Positions 27,137 to 35,384 of a DNA stretch of 37,773 nucleotides are shown in pieces; the first letter of the stretch is position 1, and each line of letters begins with the position of its first letter. The DNA lies in NCBI GenBank assembly GCA_902787145.1, contig CADAEZ010000010.1:1-37773 (forward strand), read 5' to 3'. Origin of the DNA: an uncultured Ruminococcus sp. Its GTDB lineage: Bacteria > Bacillota > Clostridia > Oscillospirales > Acutalibacteraceae. The notes beneath the pieces are model-generated. The model had not been told where the DNA came from. It searched no databases and saw nothing but the letters and a program-made list of their open reading frames with translations. The translations under genes were made by a program, and so were the position numbers.

Positions 27137-28303
27137 TTAATTCTCCTTCAGTGTTTTTTCCAAAATTTCCACAGCCTCGTCCAGTTCGCCGCGGCTTATA
27201 TTAAGCGGCGGAAGCATTCTCAACAGCGACTTAGCCGTAATAATCAAAAGTCCGTTTTCCACGCATTTTATTGCAATATCATGAGCGTCCTTATCCTTGA
27301 GCTCGATTCCGACCATAAGTCCCAAATTCCTTACAGACTTTACGTCGTCAAGCTTTAAGAGCTTTTGTTTAAGGTACTCGCCCTTCTCGTTGACATCCTT
27401 AAGGAAGCTCTTGTCAGACACAACATCCAGCACATAATTGGCTCCGGCGCATACCACGGGATTTGCTGCGAAGGTTGAGCCGTGGGTAGACGGCTGCATA
27501 ACCTCGCCGAGCTTTTCCGCGCACATACAAACTCCGATAGGCAGTCCGCCGCCCAGCCCCTTAGCGCAGGTGACAAGATCGGGCAGTATGTCGTAGTTTT
27601 CGTAACAGAACAGCTTGCCTGTCCTGCCGATTCCTGTCTGAACCTCGTCGGTTATCAGGATAATGTCCTTTTCGTCACAGAGCTTTCGAAGCTCCTGTAC
27701 AAAGCTTTTGTCGAGTATATTTACTCCGCCCTCACCCTGGACGCACTCGATAAGCACGGCGCAGGTTTTGTCCGAAAGCTGAGATTTTACGCTGTCGATA
27801 TCCGCATCGGCAAACCTGAATCCCGCGGTAAACGGGAAGAAGTAATTATGGAAAACCTCCTGTCCGGTAGCCGAAAGCGTGGTAACCGTACGACCGTGAA
27901 AAGAGTTGTTAAGCGAGATAATCTCGTTTCTTTCGTCGCCGTATTTGTCGAAGCTGTATTTCCGGGCGACCTTTATCGCGCATTCGTTAGCCTCGGCTCC
28001 GCTGTTCGCGAAACAAACCTTTGATAAACCGGTGAGGCTGCACAGCTTTTCCGCTAAGTCCGACGCCTGCGGACAATAGAAGTAGTTGCTCATATGCTGA
28101 ATCTCGCTCGCCTGTGTCGATACCGCCTTAACCCAGCCGTCGTCGCAGTATCCAAGCGAATTTACGCCGATTCCGGAGCTGACATCGAGATATTTTTTGC
28201 CATCCTCGTCAAAAGCGTAACATCCCTTGCCGCTTTTAAGCGCGACGTTGTAGCGGCCATAGGTATGCATTATATAATTGTTATCTTTCTGTTTTGTGTT
28301 CAT
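27137..28303 (-). CDS. argD: Acetylornithine aminotransferase
   Basis: This 388-residue class III PLP aminotransferase converts N-acetylglutamate semialdehyde and glutamate to N-acetylornithine. It has the ANSGAEANECAIK cofactor motif (~99-111), LITDEVQTGIGRTG (~216-229) and the PLP lysine at 248 (CAKGLGGGLP). Its start overlaps the stop of the GNAT gene by one base (TAATG). Members of the family can also act in lysine synthesis, but the operon argues for arginine. Confidence 0.95.
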   Translation of the reverse strand: MNTKQKDNNYIMHTYGRYNVALKSGKGCYAFDEDGKKYLDVSSGIGVNSLGYCDDGWVKAVSTQASEIQHMSNYFYCPQASDLAEKLCSLTGLSKVCFANSGAEANECAIKVARKYSFDKYGDERNEIISLNNSFHGRTVTTLSATGQEVFHNYFFPFTAGFRFADADIDSVKSQLSDKTCAVLIECVQGEGGVNILDKSFVQELRKLCDEKDIILITDEVQTGIGRTGKLFCYENYDILPDLVTCAKGLGGGLPIGVCMCAEKLGEVMQPSTHGSTFAANPVVCAGANYVLDVVSDKSFLKDVNEKGEYLKQKLLKLDDVKSVRNLGLMVGIELKDKDAHDIAIKCVENGLLIITAKSLLRMLPPLNISRGELDEAVEILEKTLKEN

Positions 28304-28716
28304 TACGTTAAGTCCTTGTTAAAAAGTATATTGTCTGTTTTGTTAAAGCCCAGACTTTGCCAGAAATTCTGACCCGTTGAGTTATCAATATAGCAGTAAA
28401 TCTGCATTTTTTCGATACCGTCGGCAGCAATCTTCCTCATAGCCTCATTTGCCAGTCTCTGACCGATATGCCGGCGGCGATAGTCGGGATGAACCGCCAT
28501 ATGATGAATAAAACCGACGCGTCCGTCATGACCTGCAAGCACCGTGCCTATGACCTTACCGCCGTCAAGCGCGACCATACTCATGCCGGGATTGCGGTCA
28601 AGATAACTCCCGATATGCTCGCGCGAATCTCCGCTGTCAAGCGCGCGCTTCGAGGTAATCCGCCACATCGCGTAGACGTTGTCGTAATCTTCAATTGTCA
28701 TCGGTCGAATTTCCAT
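28303..28716 (-). CDS. GNAT N-acetyltransferase inside the arginine operon
   Basis: This 137-residue GNAT has the acetyl-CoA loop VHPDYRRRHIGQRLA (~76-90) and a C-terminal NFWQSLGF motif. AGGTGA precedes its ATG. It follows argB after 12 bases and overlaps argD by one base, so it is an embedded operon member. By position it could make N-acetylglutamate, like the short single-domain synthases known in some bacteria. It could equally be an unrelated acetyltransferase such as a protein or small-amine modifier. argJ downstream of argC may already supply N-acetylglutamate. Confidence 0.85.
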   Translation of the reverse strand: MEIRPMTIEDYDNVYAMWRITSKRALDSGDSREHIGSYLDRNPGMSMVALDGGKVIGTVLAGHDGRVGFIHHMAVHPDYRRRHIGQRLANEAMRKIAADGIEKMQIYCYIDNSTGQNFWQSLGFNKTDNILFNKDLT

Positions 28717-28728
28717 TATCTCACCTGA

Positions 28729-29580
28729 TTAATATAGCATTGTGCCGATACCTTCGTCGGAGAAAAGCTCAAGCAGAATTGAGTGCTTAATACGCCCGTC
28801 GAGGATATGCGCACGTCTTACTCCGCTGCGGACTGCGTCAACACAGCAGTCGATTTTCGGAATCATACCGCCTTTGATAATACCTTCCTTTTTGAGCGAC
28901 GGAACATCGCTTACGTTTACAACGGAGATAAGCGTATCCTCGTCGTCTACATCCCTGAGCAAGCCTCGGATATCGGTCATAAGAATCAGCTTCTTGGCTC
29001 CGAGCTTAGCCGCGATTCTGGCCGCCGCAAGGTCGGCGTTTATGTTATAAACCTCGCCGTCATATCCTCCGGCGATTGTCGAAATAACGGGGATATAGCC
29101 GTTCTTTATGCTGTCCATAATAATAAGCGGATTTACGTTGTCGATTTCGCCAACAAAGCCCAAATCCTCGGCAGTGGCCAGCTTTTTTGCCATAAGCATC
29201 TTTCCGTCAAGTCCGCACAGTCCGATTGCGCGGCCGCCGCTGCGGGTCAGATGTTGCACAAGGCTCTTGTTGACCTTTCCGGCGAGCACCTGCTGGACTA
29301 TGTCTATAGTCTCTTTGTCAGTGACGCGCAGGCCGTTTTTGAACACGGATTTTTTGCCGGTTTTTTCAAGCATAGTGTTTATTTCGGGACCCCCGCCGTG
29401 AACAAGTACAACGTTGATTCCGACAAGCTGCATAAGCACGATATCGCTCATCACCGCATTCTTCAAATCCTCGTTGAGCATAGCGTTGCCGCCGTACTTA
29501 ACAACAATCGTCTGTCCCGAGTTTTTCTGAATATAGGGCATAGCCTGTATAAGTATTTCCGCTCGTTTGTTATTATCCAT
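28729..29580 (-). CDS. argB: N-acetylglutamate kinase
   Basis: This 283-residue amino acid kinase phosphorylates N-acetylglutamate, the usual feedback-controlled step. It has VKYGGNAM (23-30), VHGGGPEI and the C-terminal LDGRIKHSILLELFSDEGIGT motif, with a short N-terminal helix (AEILIQAMPYIQKN) like that of arginine-sensitive enzymes. GGAG lies about 8 bases before the ATG. It follows argJ after 69 bases, the longest gap in this part of the operon. Confidence 0.95.
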   Translation of the reverse strand: MDNNKRAEILIQAMPYIQKNSGQTIVVKYGGNAMLNEDLKNAVMSDIVLMQLVGINVVLVHGGGPEINTMLEKTGKKSVFKNGLRVTDKETIDIVQQVLAGKVNKSLVQHLTRSGGRAIGLCGLDGKMLMAKKLATAEDLGFVGEIDNVNPLIIMDSIKNGYIPVISTIAGGYDGEVYNINADLAAARIAAKLGAKKLILMTDIRGLLRDVDDEDTLISVVNVSDVPSLKKEGIIKGGMIPKIDCCVDAVRSGVRRAHILDGRIKHSILLELFSDEGIGTMLY

Positions 29581-29649
29581 ATTTTGTTCTCCTCATCAGG
29601 CTCAGCGCGCCTTTGTCATAGTTTGAGCTGATTATGAATATCGAATTAA

Positions 29650-30870
29650 TTACGTTCTGTAGTCTCCGTTTATCTTAACATAATCATATGTCAAATCGCA
29701 ACCGTAAGCCTCGGCGTACGAGTCGCCGTCTCCCAGGCCTACGATTATGTTAATCTCGTTTTCGAGCAGGATTTCCTTAGCCTTTTCCTCGCTGAAAGGA
29801 ATTCCCGCGCCGTTTTTGCATACGTCAATCGTACCCTTAGCCGAATTAAAGCTTACGTCAACCTTCTTAACGTCAACGTCGGCTCCGCTGTAGCCGATTG
29901 CGCAGAGTACGCGTCCCCAGTTTGCGTCGGCTCCGAACATAGCCGCCTTAAGGAGGCTGGAGCAGATTACGCTTTTGCTTATCTTTACGGCGTCATCCTT
30001 TGTCTTGGCTCCGCTGACCTTGCATACGAGCAGCTTTGAAGCTCCCTCTCCGTCAGCGGCAAGCTTCTTAGCGAGCATTCTGAACGCTTCGGTAAGGCCT
30101 TGCACAAAGGTTCTGTAGTCGTTGTTTTTTTCGGTAATCTCAGCATTTCCGGCCTTACCCGACGCCATTATCGCCAGAGTATCGTTTGTGGAAGTATCGC
30201 CGTCTACACTTACCATATTATAGCTGTCCTCTACCGCCTCGCGCAAAGCCTCCTCCAGCATTTCGGAAGAAACCGCCGCGTCGGTAGTAACGAACGAGAG
30301 CATCGTGCCCATATTGATGTGAATCATACCGCTGCCCTTGGCTATACCGCCGATTGTGACAGTTTTGCCTCCCAGGGTCATGGTCATCGCCATTTCTTTT
30401 TTGACGGTATCGGTTGTCATAATCGCCTCTGCCGCGTTGGTACCGCCGTCCTTTGAGAGTGTACCTTTCATCATTTCGACACCATTGATAATCGGCTCGA
30501 TCGGCAGAACCTCGCCGATTACTCCCGTTGAGGCAACGATAACGTCACCGGATTTTACCCCAAGCGCGTCGGACGCGATTTCGCACATTTTCTCAGCTTT
30601 TTCGATACCGTCGGCGTTACAGGTGTTGGCGTTGCCGGAGTTTACGATAATAGCCTGCGCCTTGCCGTCAGCGAGGTGGTTTTTTGTAACCGTGATCGTG
30701 TCGGATTTTACAAGGTTCTTTGTAAAAACCGCCGCGGCGTTGCACAGAGAATCGCAGTATATAAGGGCTAAATCCCTTTTTGTCGTATTAGAGGGCTTTA
30801 TCGAGGCTACAACACCCTGAGCCGTAAAGCCCTGCGGAGCGGTAACTCCGCCGTTTATAAATTTATACAT
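29650..30870 (-). CDS. argJ: Glutamate N-acetyltransferase / ornithine acetyltransferase
   Basis: This 406-residue enzyme moves the acetyl group from N-acetylornithine to glutamate, closing the acetyl cycle; bifunctional members also use acetyl-CoA. The self-cleavage site is recognisable as GSGMIHINMGTML, with Thr 189 as the new N-terminal nucleophile of the beta chain. Here Ile and Gly replace the more usual Pro and Ala (HPNMATML), a modest variation. The gene lies 12 bases after argC. The rest is full length. Confidence 0.94.
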   Translation of the reverse strand: MYKFINGGVTAPQGFTAQGVVASIKPSNTTKRDLALIYCDSLCNAAAVFTKNLVKSDTITVTKNHLADGKAQAIIVNSGNANTCNADGIEKAEKMCEIASDALGVKSGDVIVASTGVIGEVLPIEPIINGVEMMKGTLSKDGGTNAAEAIMTTDTVKKEMAMTMTLGGKTVTIGGIAKGSGMIHINMGTMLSFVTTDAAVSSEMLEEALREAVEDSYNMVSVDGDTSTNDTLAIMASGKAGNAEITEKNNDYRTFVQGLTEAFRMLAKKLAADGEGASKLLVCKVSGAKTKDDAVKISKSVICSSLLKAAMFGADANWGRVLCAIGYSGADVDVKKVDVSFNSAKGTIDVCKNGAGIPFSEEKAKEILLENEINIIVGLGDGDSYAEAYGCDLTYDYVKINGDYRT

Positions 30871-30882
30871 TAGGTTTACCTT

Positions 30883-31869
30883 TTAAAAAGCAGGAGGAAT
30901 AATTGTCAGTCCTGTCTTTTCGTCCAATCCGAAAATAATGTTCATATTCTGCACTGCCTGACCCGCCGCGCCCTTGACCATATTGTCAATCGCCGCACAT
31001 GCTACGAGCTTGCCGGCTCTGCTGTCAAAATGCAGGCTGATGTCGCAGAAGTTCGAGTACTTTATGTTGTGGATATCGGCGCACATTCCGTCCGGGAGCA
31101 GTCTTACGAAGAACTCGTCCCTGTAAAAATCCTCGTACGCCTTACGTATAATTCCTCTGTTAACCGGGAGTAGGTGGGGCACAAATGTTACAGTCACCTT
31201 TTCTCCCGAAAGCTTCGAGAGCGTTTGCTCAATCTCCGGAGTATGGCGGTGACAGGCAACCTTGTAAGCATGAAAGCCCTCGTTGAGTTCGGGGTAGTGG
31301 CTTCCCTGGTTAGGTTTTCTGCCGGCTCCGGTAACGCCGCTCGCGCAGTTGCAGATTATGCCCTTGAGCTCTACGAGTCCGTTTTTAACCGCGGGAGCAA
31401 GCGCCAGAGGCGAGCAGGTTGTGTAGCATCCGGGGTTGGCGATAATACTTTTTCCCTTTATTTCGTCACGGAAGAACTCCGGAAGGCCATATACAGCCTC
31501 CTCGTGGAGAGCTTTGTCAAGGAAGGTTCCGCCATACCATTCGGTGTACTCTTCCTCGCTCTCAAGGCGAAAATCCGCGCCCAAATCTATGAATTTTACA
31601 TTATTCTTTTTGCAATCGGCGGCGAGCTCCTGGCTGAGACCGTGCGGCAGCGCGGCAAAAACCACGTCGCTTTTCTCTACGACCTCGGCGGATGTTTCGC
31701 ACACCATATCGTTCATATTAAGATAACTCGGATAAACATCCGAGATTTTTTTACCCTCAAAGCTTACGGAGCTTATCGCCGATACCTCGGCCTCGGGGTG
31801 AGCGAAAATAAGCCTCACCAGCTCGCAACCGGCATAACCGGTAGCTCCGACAATTCCTGCTTTTATCAT
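30883..31869 (-). CDS. argC: N-acetyl-gamma-glutamyl-phosphate reductase
   Basis: This 328-residue enzyme reduces N-acetylglutamyl phosphate with NADPH. The Rossmann motif GIVGATGYAG (5-14) and the catalytic cysteine in NPGCYT (Cys 148) are present. The length is slightly shorter than the common ~345 residues of the long type. GGAG lies about 7 bases before the ATG, 10 bases after the argH stop. Confidence 0.95.
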   Translation of the reverse strand: MIKAGIVGATGYAGCELVRLIFAHPEAEVSAISSVSFEGKKISDVYPSYLNMNDMVCETSAEVVEKSDVVFAALPHGLSQELAADCKKNNVKFIDLGADFRLESEEEYTEWYGGTFLDKALHEEAVYGLPEFFRDEIKGKSIIANPGCYTTCSPLALAPAVKNGLVELKGIICNCASGVTGAGRKPNQGSHYPELNEGFHAYKVACHRHTPEIEQTLSKLSGEKVTVTFVPHLLPVNRGIIRKAYEDFYRDEFFVRLLPDGMCADIHNIKYSNFCDISLHFDSRAGKLVACAAIDNMVKGAAGQAVQNMNIIFGLDEKTGLTIIPPAF

Positions 31870-31879
31870 TTACTTCTCC

Positions 31880-33253
31880 TTATTTCGAAAAACTGTTTAG
31901 TATATTTTCCGCTTGTTTTTTTACATTTTCGGGGGCGGGACCGCCGAATGCGGTTCTCTGGGATACACAATACTCGAGCGAAATCGCGTTGTACACATCC
32001 TCGGTGAAAACATCGCACACTTTTTTGTACTCGTCAATCGGCAGGCTCTCCAGATCCGTACCGAGCTCGATACAACGGGCAACAAGCTCACCCGTGGCCT
32101 TGTACGCGTCTCTGAACGGTACTCCGTTCTTTGTGAGCCAGTCGGCGACGTCGGTAGCGTTGATAAATCCACCGGCGGCGGCCTTACGCATATTATCGGG
32201 AATCACTCGCATTGTATCAAGCATGGGAGTAAAGGCCGTGAGACACATCCTGACGGTATCTACCGCATCAAAAATAGCCTCCTTGTCCTCCTGCATATCC
32301 TTGTTGTACGCGAGGGCGATTCCCTTCATAGCTGTGAGCAGCGCCATTGTGTCGCCGAATACACGTCCGCTCTTTCCCCTTACAAGCTCGGCGATATCGG
32401 GATTCTTTTTTTGCGGCATAATCGACGAGCCTGTCGAAAATGCGTCGTCGAGCTCGACAAACTTGAACTCCCAGCTGCACCACATTATGATTTCCTCCGA
32501 AAAACGACTGAGGTGAACCATAATGATAGACAGGCAGGACGCGAACTCTATGCAGTAATCTCTGTCGGAAACACCGTCCAGAGAGTTGTTTGTGATTCTG
32601 TCGAAGCCCAGAAGCTTCTGTGTGATAGTTCTGTCTATCGGATAAGTCGTTCCCGCCAATGCACAGGAACCGAGAGGCATTTCGTTCATTCGCTTATAGC
32701 AATCGTCAAGACGGCTTATGTCTCTTAAGAGCATTTCGGCATAAGCGAGCAGGTGATGTCCGAATGTAATCGGCTGCGCCCTTTGCAGATGTGTATAACC
32801 GGGCATAACCGTGGCGCTGTACTCCTCCGCTTTTTTAGCGATAACCTGTACAAGCTCCTCAAGCTGCGACTTAATCCCCTGAAGCTGTTTTCTCAGGTAG
32901 AGCTTGTTATCGAGCGCGACCTGATCGTTACGGCTGCGGGAGGTATGGAGCCTCTTGCCGTCATCGCCGATACGTTTAGTTAGCTCGCCCTCGACAAAGG
33001 TATGGATGTCCTCTGCCTCCATATCAATAGCGAGCTTGCCGCTGTCGATATCCGCCAGGATTCCTTTAAGTCCCTCGACAATATGAGCCGACTCCTCTTT
33101 TTTTATAATTCCGCATTCACCCAGCATAGTCGCGTGGGCGATACTGCCCTCGATATCCTCGCGGTACATACGGCTGTCAAACGGAATCGAGCTGTTAAAA
33201 TCGTTAGTTGTTTTCGATAGCTCTTTCTTAAATCTGCCTTTCCAAAGCTGCAT
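31880..33253 (-). CDS. argH: Argininosuccinate lyase
   Basis: This 457-residue enzyme releases fumarate and arginine from argininosuccinate. It shows the fumarase-superfamily signature GSSIMPQKKNP (near residue 272), the TSRSRNDQVA segment and GYTHLQRAQP. GGGAG lies before the ATG. It follows argG after 71 bases that contain a strong inverted repeat (33281-33302). Confidence 0.95.
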   Translation of the reverse strand: MQLWKGRFKKELSKTTNDFNSSIPFDSRMYREDIEGSIAHATMLGECGIIKKEESAHIVEGLKGILADIDSGKLAIDMEAEDIHTFVEGELTKRIGDDGKRLHTSRSRNDQVALDNKLYLRKQLQGIKSQLEELVQVIAKKAEEYSATVMPGYTHLQRAQPITFGHHLLAYAEMLLRDISRLDDCYKRMNEMPLGSCALAGTTYPIDRTITQKLLGFDRITNNSLDGVSDRDYCIEFASCLSIIMVHLSRFSEEIIMWCSWEFKFVELDDAFSTGSSIMPQKKNPDIAELVRGKSGRVFGDTMALLTAMKGIALAYNKDMQEDKEAIFDAVDTVRMCLTAFTPMLDTMRVIPDNMRKAAAGGFINATDVADWLTKNGVPFRDAYKATGELVARCIELGTDLESLPIDEYKKVCDVFTEDVYNAISLEYCVSQRTAFGGPAPENVKKQAENILNSFSK

Positions 33254-33280
33254 AAAATGTCTCCCTATAAATCGCTTAAT

Positions 33281-33302
33281 GGGACAAGGTAAACCTTGCC
33301 CC
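33281..33302 (-). promoter_or_regulatory. Inverted repeat in the argG-argH leader
   Basis: On the minus strand GGGGCAAG (33302-33295) and CTTGTCCC (33288-33281) form an 8-bp stem with one wobble pair around GTTTAC. No run of T follows, so it is not a clear terminator. It may stabilise or process the message between argG and argH. Confidence 0.5.
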
Positions 33303-33324
33303 TAAAGCTCTTATTTTTGAATAA

Positions 33325-34548
33325 TTATTTAATTAAACCCTTCTTGGCGCGAACCTTGATCGGAAGTCCGAACAGGTTGATAAAGCCTGCCGAATCGTTC
33401 TGATCATATACCTCGTCCTCGTCGAATGTGGCGATTTCCTCGTCATAGAGTGAGTATGGGCTTGTTACGCCGGCGTCAATGATGTTACCCTTGTAAAGCT
33501 TTAACTTAACGTCGCCTGTAACATACTCCTGTGTGCTGTCCACAAATGCCGAGAGAGCCTCGCGGAGCGGTGTGTACCATTTGCCGTCGTATACCAGCTC
33601 AGCAAACTTAATAGCGAGCACGCTCTTGTAGTGCTGAGTATCTTTGTCGAGACAAATCTCCTCAAGCTTGTTGTGTGCCGCAAAGAGGATTGTGCCGCCC
33701 GGTGTCTCATACACGCCGCGGGCCTTCATACCAACGAGACGGTTTTCTACGATGTCGGTGATACCGATACCGTTTTTGCCACCGATTTCGTTAAGCTTCT
33801 GAACAATCGAAACTGCGTCCATAGCCTCGCCGTTGATGCTCTTGGCCTCGCCCTTTTCAAAGTGGATAGTCACATACTCCGGTTCGTCAGGCGCCTGAAT
33901 CGGGGATACTCCCATCTCGAGGAAGCCTTCCTTCTCGTACATAGGCTCGTTGGCCGGATCTTCCAGATCAAGACCCTCGTGGCTAAGATGCCAAAGGTTT
34001 TTGTCCTTGGAGTAGTTTGTCTCACGATTTATCTTAAGAGGAATCTTCTTTTCCTCGGCATAAGCAATTTCTTCCTCACGGCTCTTGAACTCCCATACAC
34101 GCCAGGGAGCGATTATCTTCATATCAGGAGCGTAGGCCTTGATAGCAAGTTCAAAACGCACCTGGTCGTTGCCCTTACCGGTGCAGCCGTGACAGATAGC
34201 GTCGGCGCCCTCGGCCTTGGCGATTTCTACGAGTCTTTTAGCGATAATAGGACGGGCGAAGGATGTACCGAGAAGATACTTGCCCTCGTAAACAGCGCCC
34301 GCCTTGATTGTCGGGAAAACATACTCCTCAACAAACTCTTTGTTTAAATTTTCGATATAGAGCTTGCTGGCGCCGGTTGCGATAGCCTTCTCCTCCAGTC
34401 CCTCAAGCTCGTCAGCCTGTCCAACATTACCCGAAACCGCGATAACCTCGCAGTTGTCATAATTGTCCTTGAGCCAGGGAATGATTATTGATGTATCGAG
34501 TCCGCCCGAATAAGCGAGAACTACCTTTTTAATCTTTTGGTCTGCCAT
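33325..34548 (-). CDS. argG: Argininosuccinate synthase
   Basis: This 407-residue enzyme joins citrulline and aspartate using ATP. The ATP pyrophosphatase loop AYSGGLDTS (12-20) is clear, and the protein is full length. GGAGG lies 8 bases before the ATG. It is the first gene of the arginine operon, read from a promoter at 34591-34618 with a candidate ARG box just upstream. Confidence 0.96.
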   Translation of the reverse strand: MADQKIKKVVLAYSGGLDTSIIIPWLKDNYDNCEVIAVSGNVGQADELEGLEEKAIATGASKLYIENLNKEFVEEYVFPTIKAGAVYEGKYLLGTSFARPIIAKRLVEIAKAEGADAICHGCTGKGNDQVRFELAIKAYAPDMKIIAPWRVWEFKSREEEIAYAEEKKIPLKINRETNYSKDKNLWHLSHEGLDLEDPANEPMYEKEGFLEMGVSPIQAPDEPEYVTIHFEKGEAKSINGEAMDAVSIVQKLNEIGGKNGIGITDIVENRLVGMKARGVYETPGGTILFAAHNKLEEICLDKDTQHYKSVLAIKFAELVYDGKWYTPLREALSAFVDSTQEYVTGDVKLKLYKGNIIDAGVTSPYSLYDEEIATFDEDEVYDQNDSAGFINLFGLPIKVRAKKGLIK

Positions 34549-34590
34549 AAGAATTACCTCCGTATTTATTGTTTTTAGATTACTCTTAAC

Positions 34591-34618
34591 ATTATACTCG
34601 CATTATGCGAAAAATCAA
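34591..34618 (-). promoter_or_regulatory. Promoter of the arginine operon
   Basis: On the minus strand TTGATT (34618-34613) and a perfect TATAAT (34596-34591) are spaced by 16 bases. The spacer contains an inverted repeat, TCGCAT-T-ATGCGA on the plus strand (34599-34611), which could be an operator. Confidence 0.72.
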
Positions 34619-34625
34619 GCCCTTT

Positions 34626-34639
34626 TGCATAAATATTCA
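34626..34639. promoter_or_regulatory. Candidate ARG box near the argG promoter
   Basis: TGCATAAATATTCA differs at one position from the known ARG-box core TGAAT-WWWW-ATTCA bound by ArgR/AhrC. It lies 7 bases upstream of the argG -35 element. No argR gene is present in the window. Confidence 0.55.
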
Positions 34640-34782
34640 AAGTTTATGAAATATATCTAAAATATATCTTATAATGTCCCTAATTCGTATAATTGTCTAT
34701 AATAATTAGCCGAAAACAACTTTAAATACAATTGGCTCCACAGTTTGTTTTTGCATATAAACGATAAAATATACATTATTTA

Positions 34783-34796
34783 TGAATATTTATACA
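34783..34796. promoter_or_regulatory. Candidate ARG box near the flavin reductase promoter
   Basis: TGAATATTTATACA differs at one position from the ARG-box core. It lies 17 bases upstream of the -35 element of the flavin reductase gene. The region is AT-rich, so chance matches are possible. Confidence 0.42.
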
Positions 34797-34813
34797 TCAC
34801 AGTGAATACAATA

Positions 34814-34842
34814 TTGAATAATGAGCATATATATGTTACAAT
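34814..34842 (+). promoter_or_regulatory. Promoter of the flavin reductase operon
   Basis: TTGAAT (34814-34819) and TACAAT (34837-34842) are spaced by 17 bases. The leader is about 26 bases long. Confidence 0.7.
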
Positions 34843-34874
34843 AAGCAAAGCAACAAACGAAAGGATATGATTAA

Positions 34875-35384
34875 ATGTCTGCTTTCAAAGAAATATCTGT
34901 AAACGAAATCAAGGACAATCCCTTTAAGCTTATCGGCACCGACTGGGGACTTGTAGCCGCTAAGGACGGCGAAAAATGCAATATGATGACCGTATCGTGG
35001 GGCGGTGTGGGAATTATGTGGAATAAGCCCGTAGCCTTCACCTTCATTCGCCCTCAGCGTTACTCGTTCGGACTGCTTGAAAACGAGGAATACTTTACAA
35101 TAAGCTTTTTTGACGAAAATTATCGAAAGGCTCTGTCTTTCTGCGGCTCAAAAAGCGGCAGAGACTATGACAAAGCTAAAGAAACCGGACTCACACCCTT
35201 ATATGATGAAAAAGCGCCTTACTTTAAAGAGGCTCGTCTGGTGCTTGTATGCCGCAAAATGTACGCTCAGTTTTTGAACGAGGAGAGCGTTGTCGACGCC
35301 GACACCGTCCTCAAAAACTACGACAACGACTACCACAAAATGTATATCAGCGAAATTGTAAAGGTATTGAAAAATGAAGATTAA
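34875..35384 (+). CDS. Flavin reductase-like FMN-binding protein
   Basis: This 169-residue protein matches the FMN-binding split-barrel flavin reductase family: NMMTVSWGGVGIMWNKPVAF (residues ~36-55), IRPQRYSFGLLE and YFTISFF. Such proteins bind FMN and reduce flavins with NAD(P)H, or act in other redox reactions. The start has AAAGGA about 9 bases upstream. It shares 11 bases with the next gene, so the two are translationally coupled. The true substrate is unknown. Confidence 0.88.
   Translation: MSAFKEISVNEIKDNPFKLIGTDWGLVAAKDGEKCNMMTVSWGGVGIMWNKPVAFTFIRPQRYSFGLLENEEYFTISFFDENYRKALSFCGSKSGRDYDKAKETGLTPLYDEKAPYFKEARLVLVCRKMYAQFLNEESVVDADTVLKNYDNDYHKMYISEIVKVLKNED

Larger units (their letters stand above)
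34549..34874. other. Divergent regulatory region between argG and the flavin reductase
   Basis: These 326 very AT-rich bases hold no supported gene. They contain the argG promoter, two candidate ARG boxes (34626-34639 and 34783-34796) and the flavin reductase promoter (34814-34842). Confidence 0.7.

Noticed and set aside
28783-29631. A 282-codon open frame on the plus strand opposite argB
   Set aside because: argB is unmistakable on the minus strand; the plus frame has no recognisable domain and is a shadow of its codon use.
31174-32007. A 277-codon open frame on the plus strand opposite argC and argH
   Set aside because: It crosses the boundary of two firm minus-strand genes and shows no domain or start signal.
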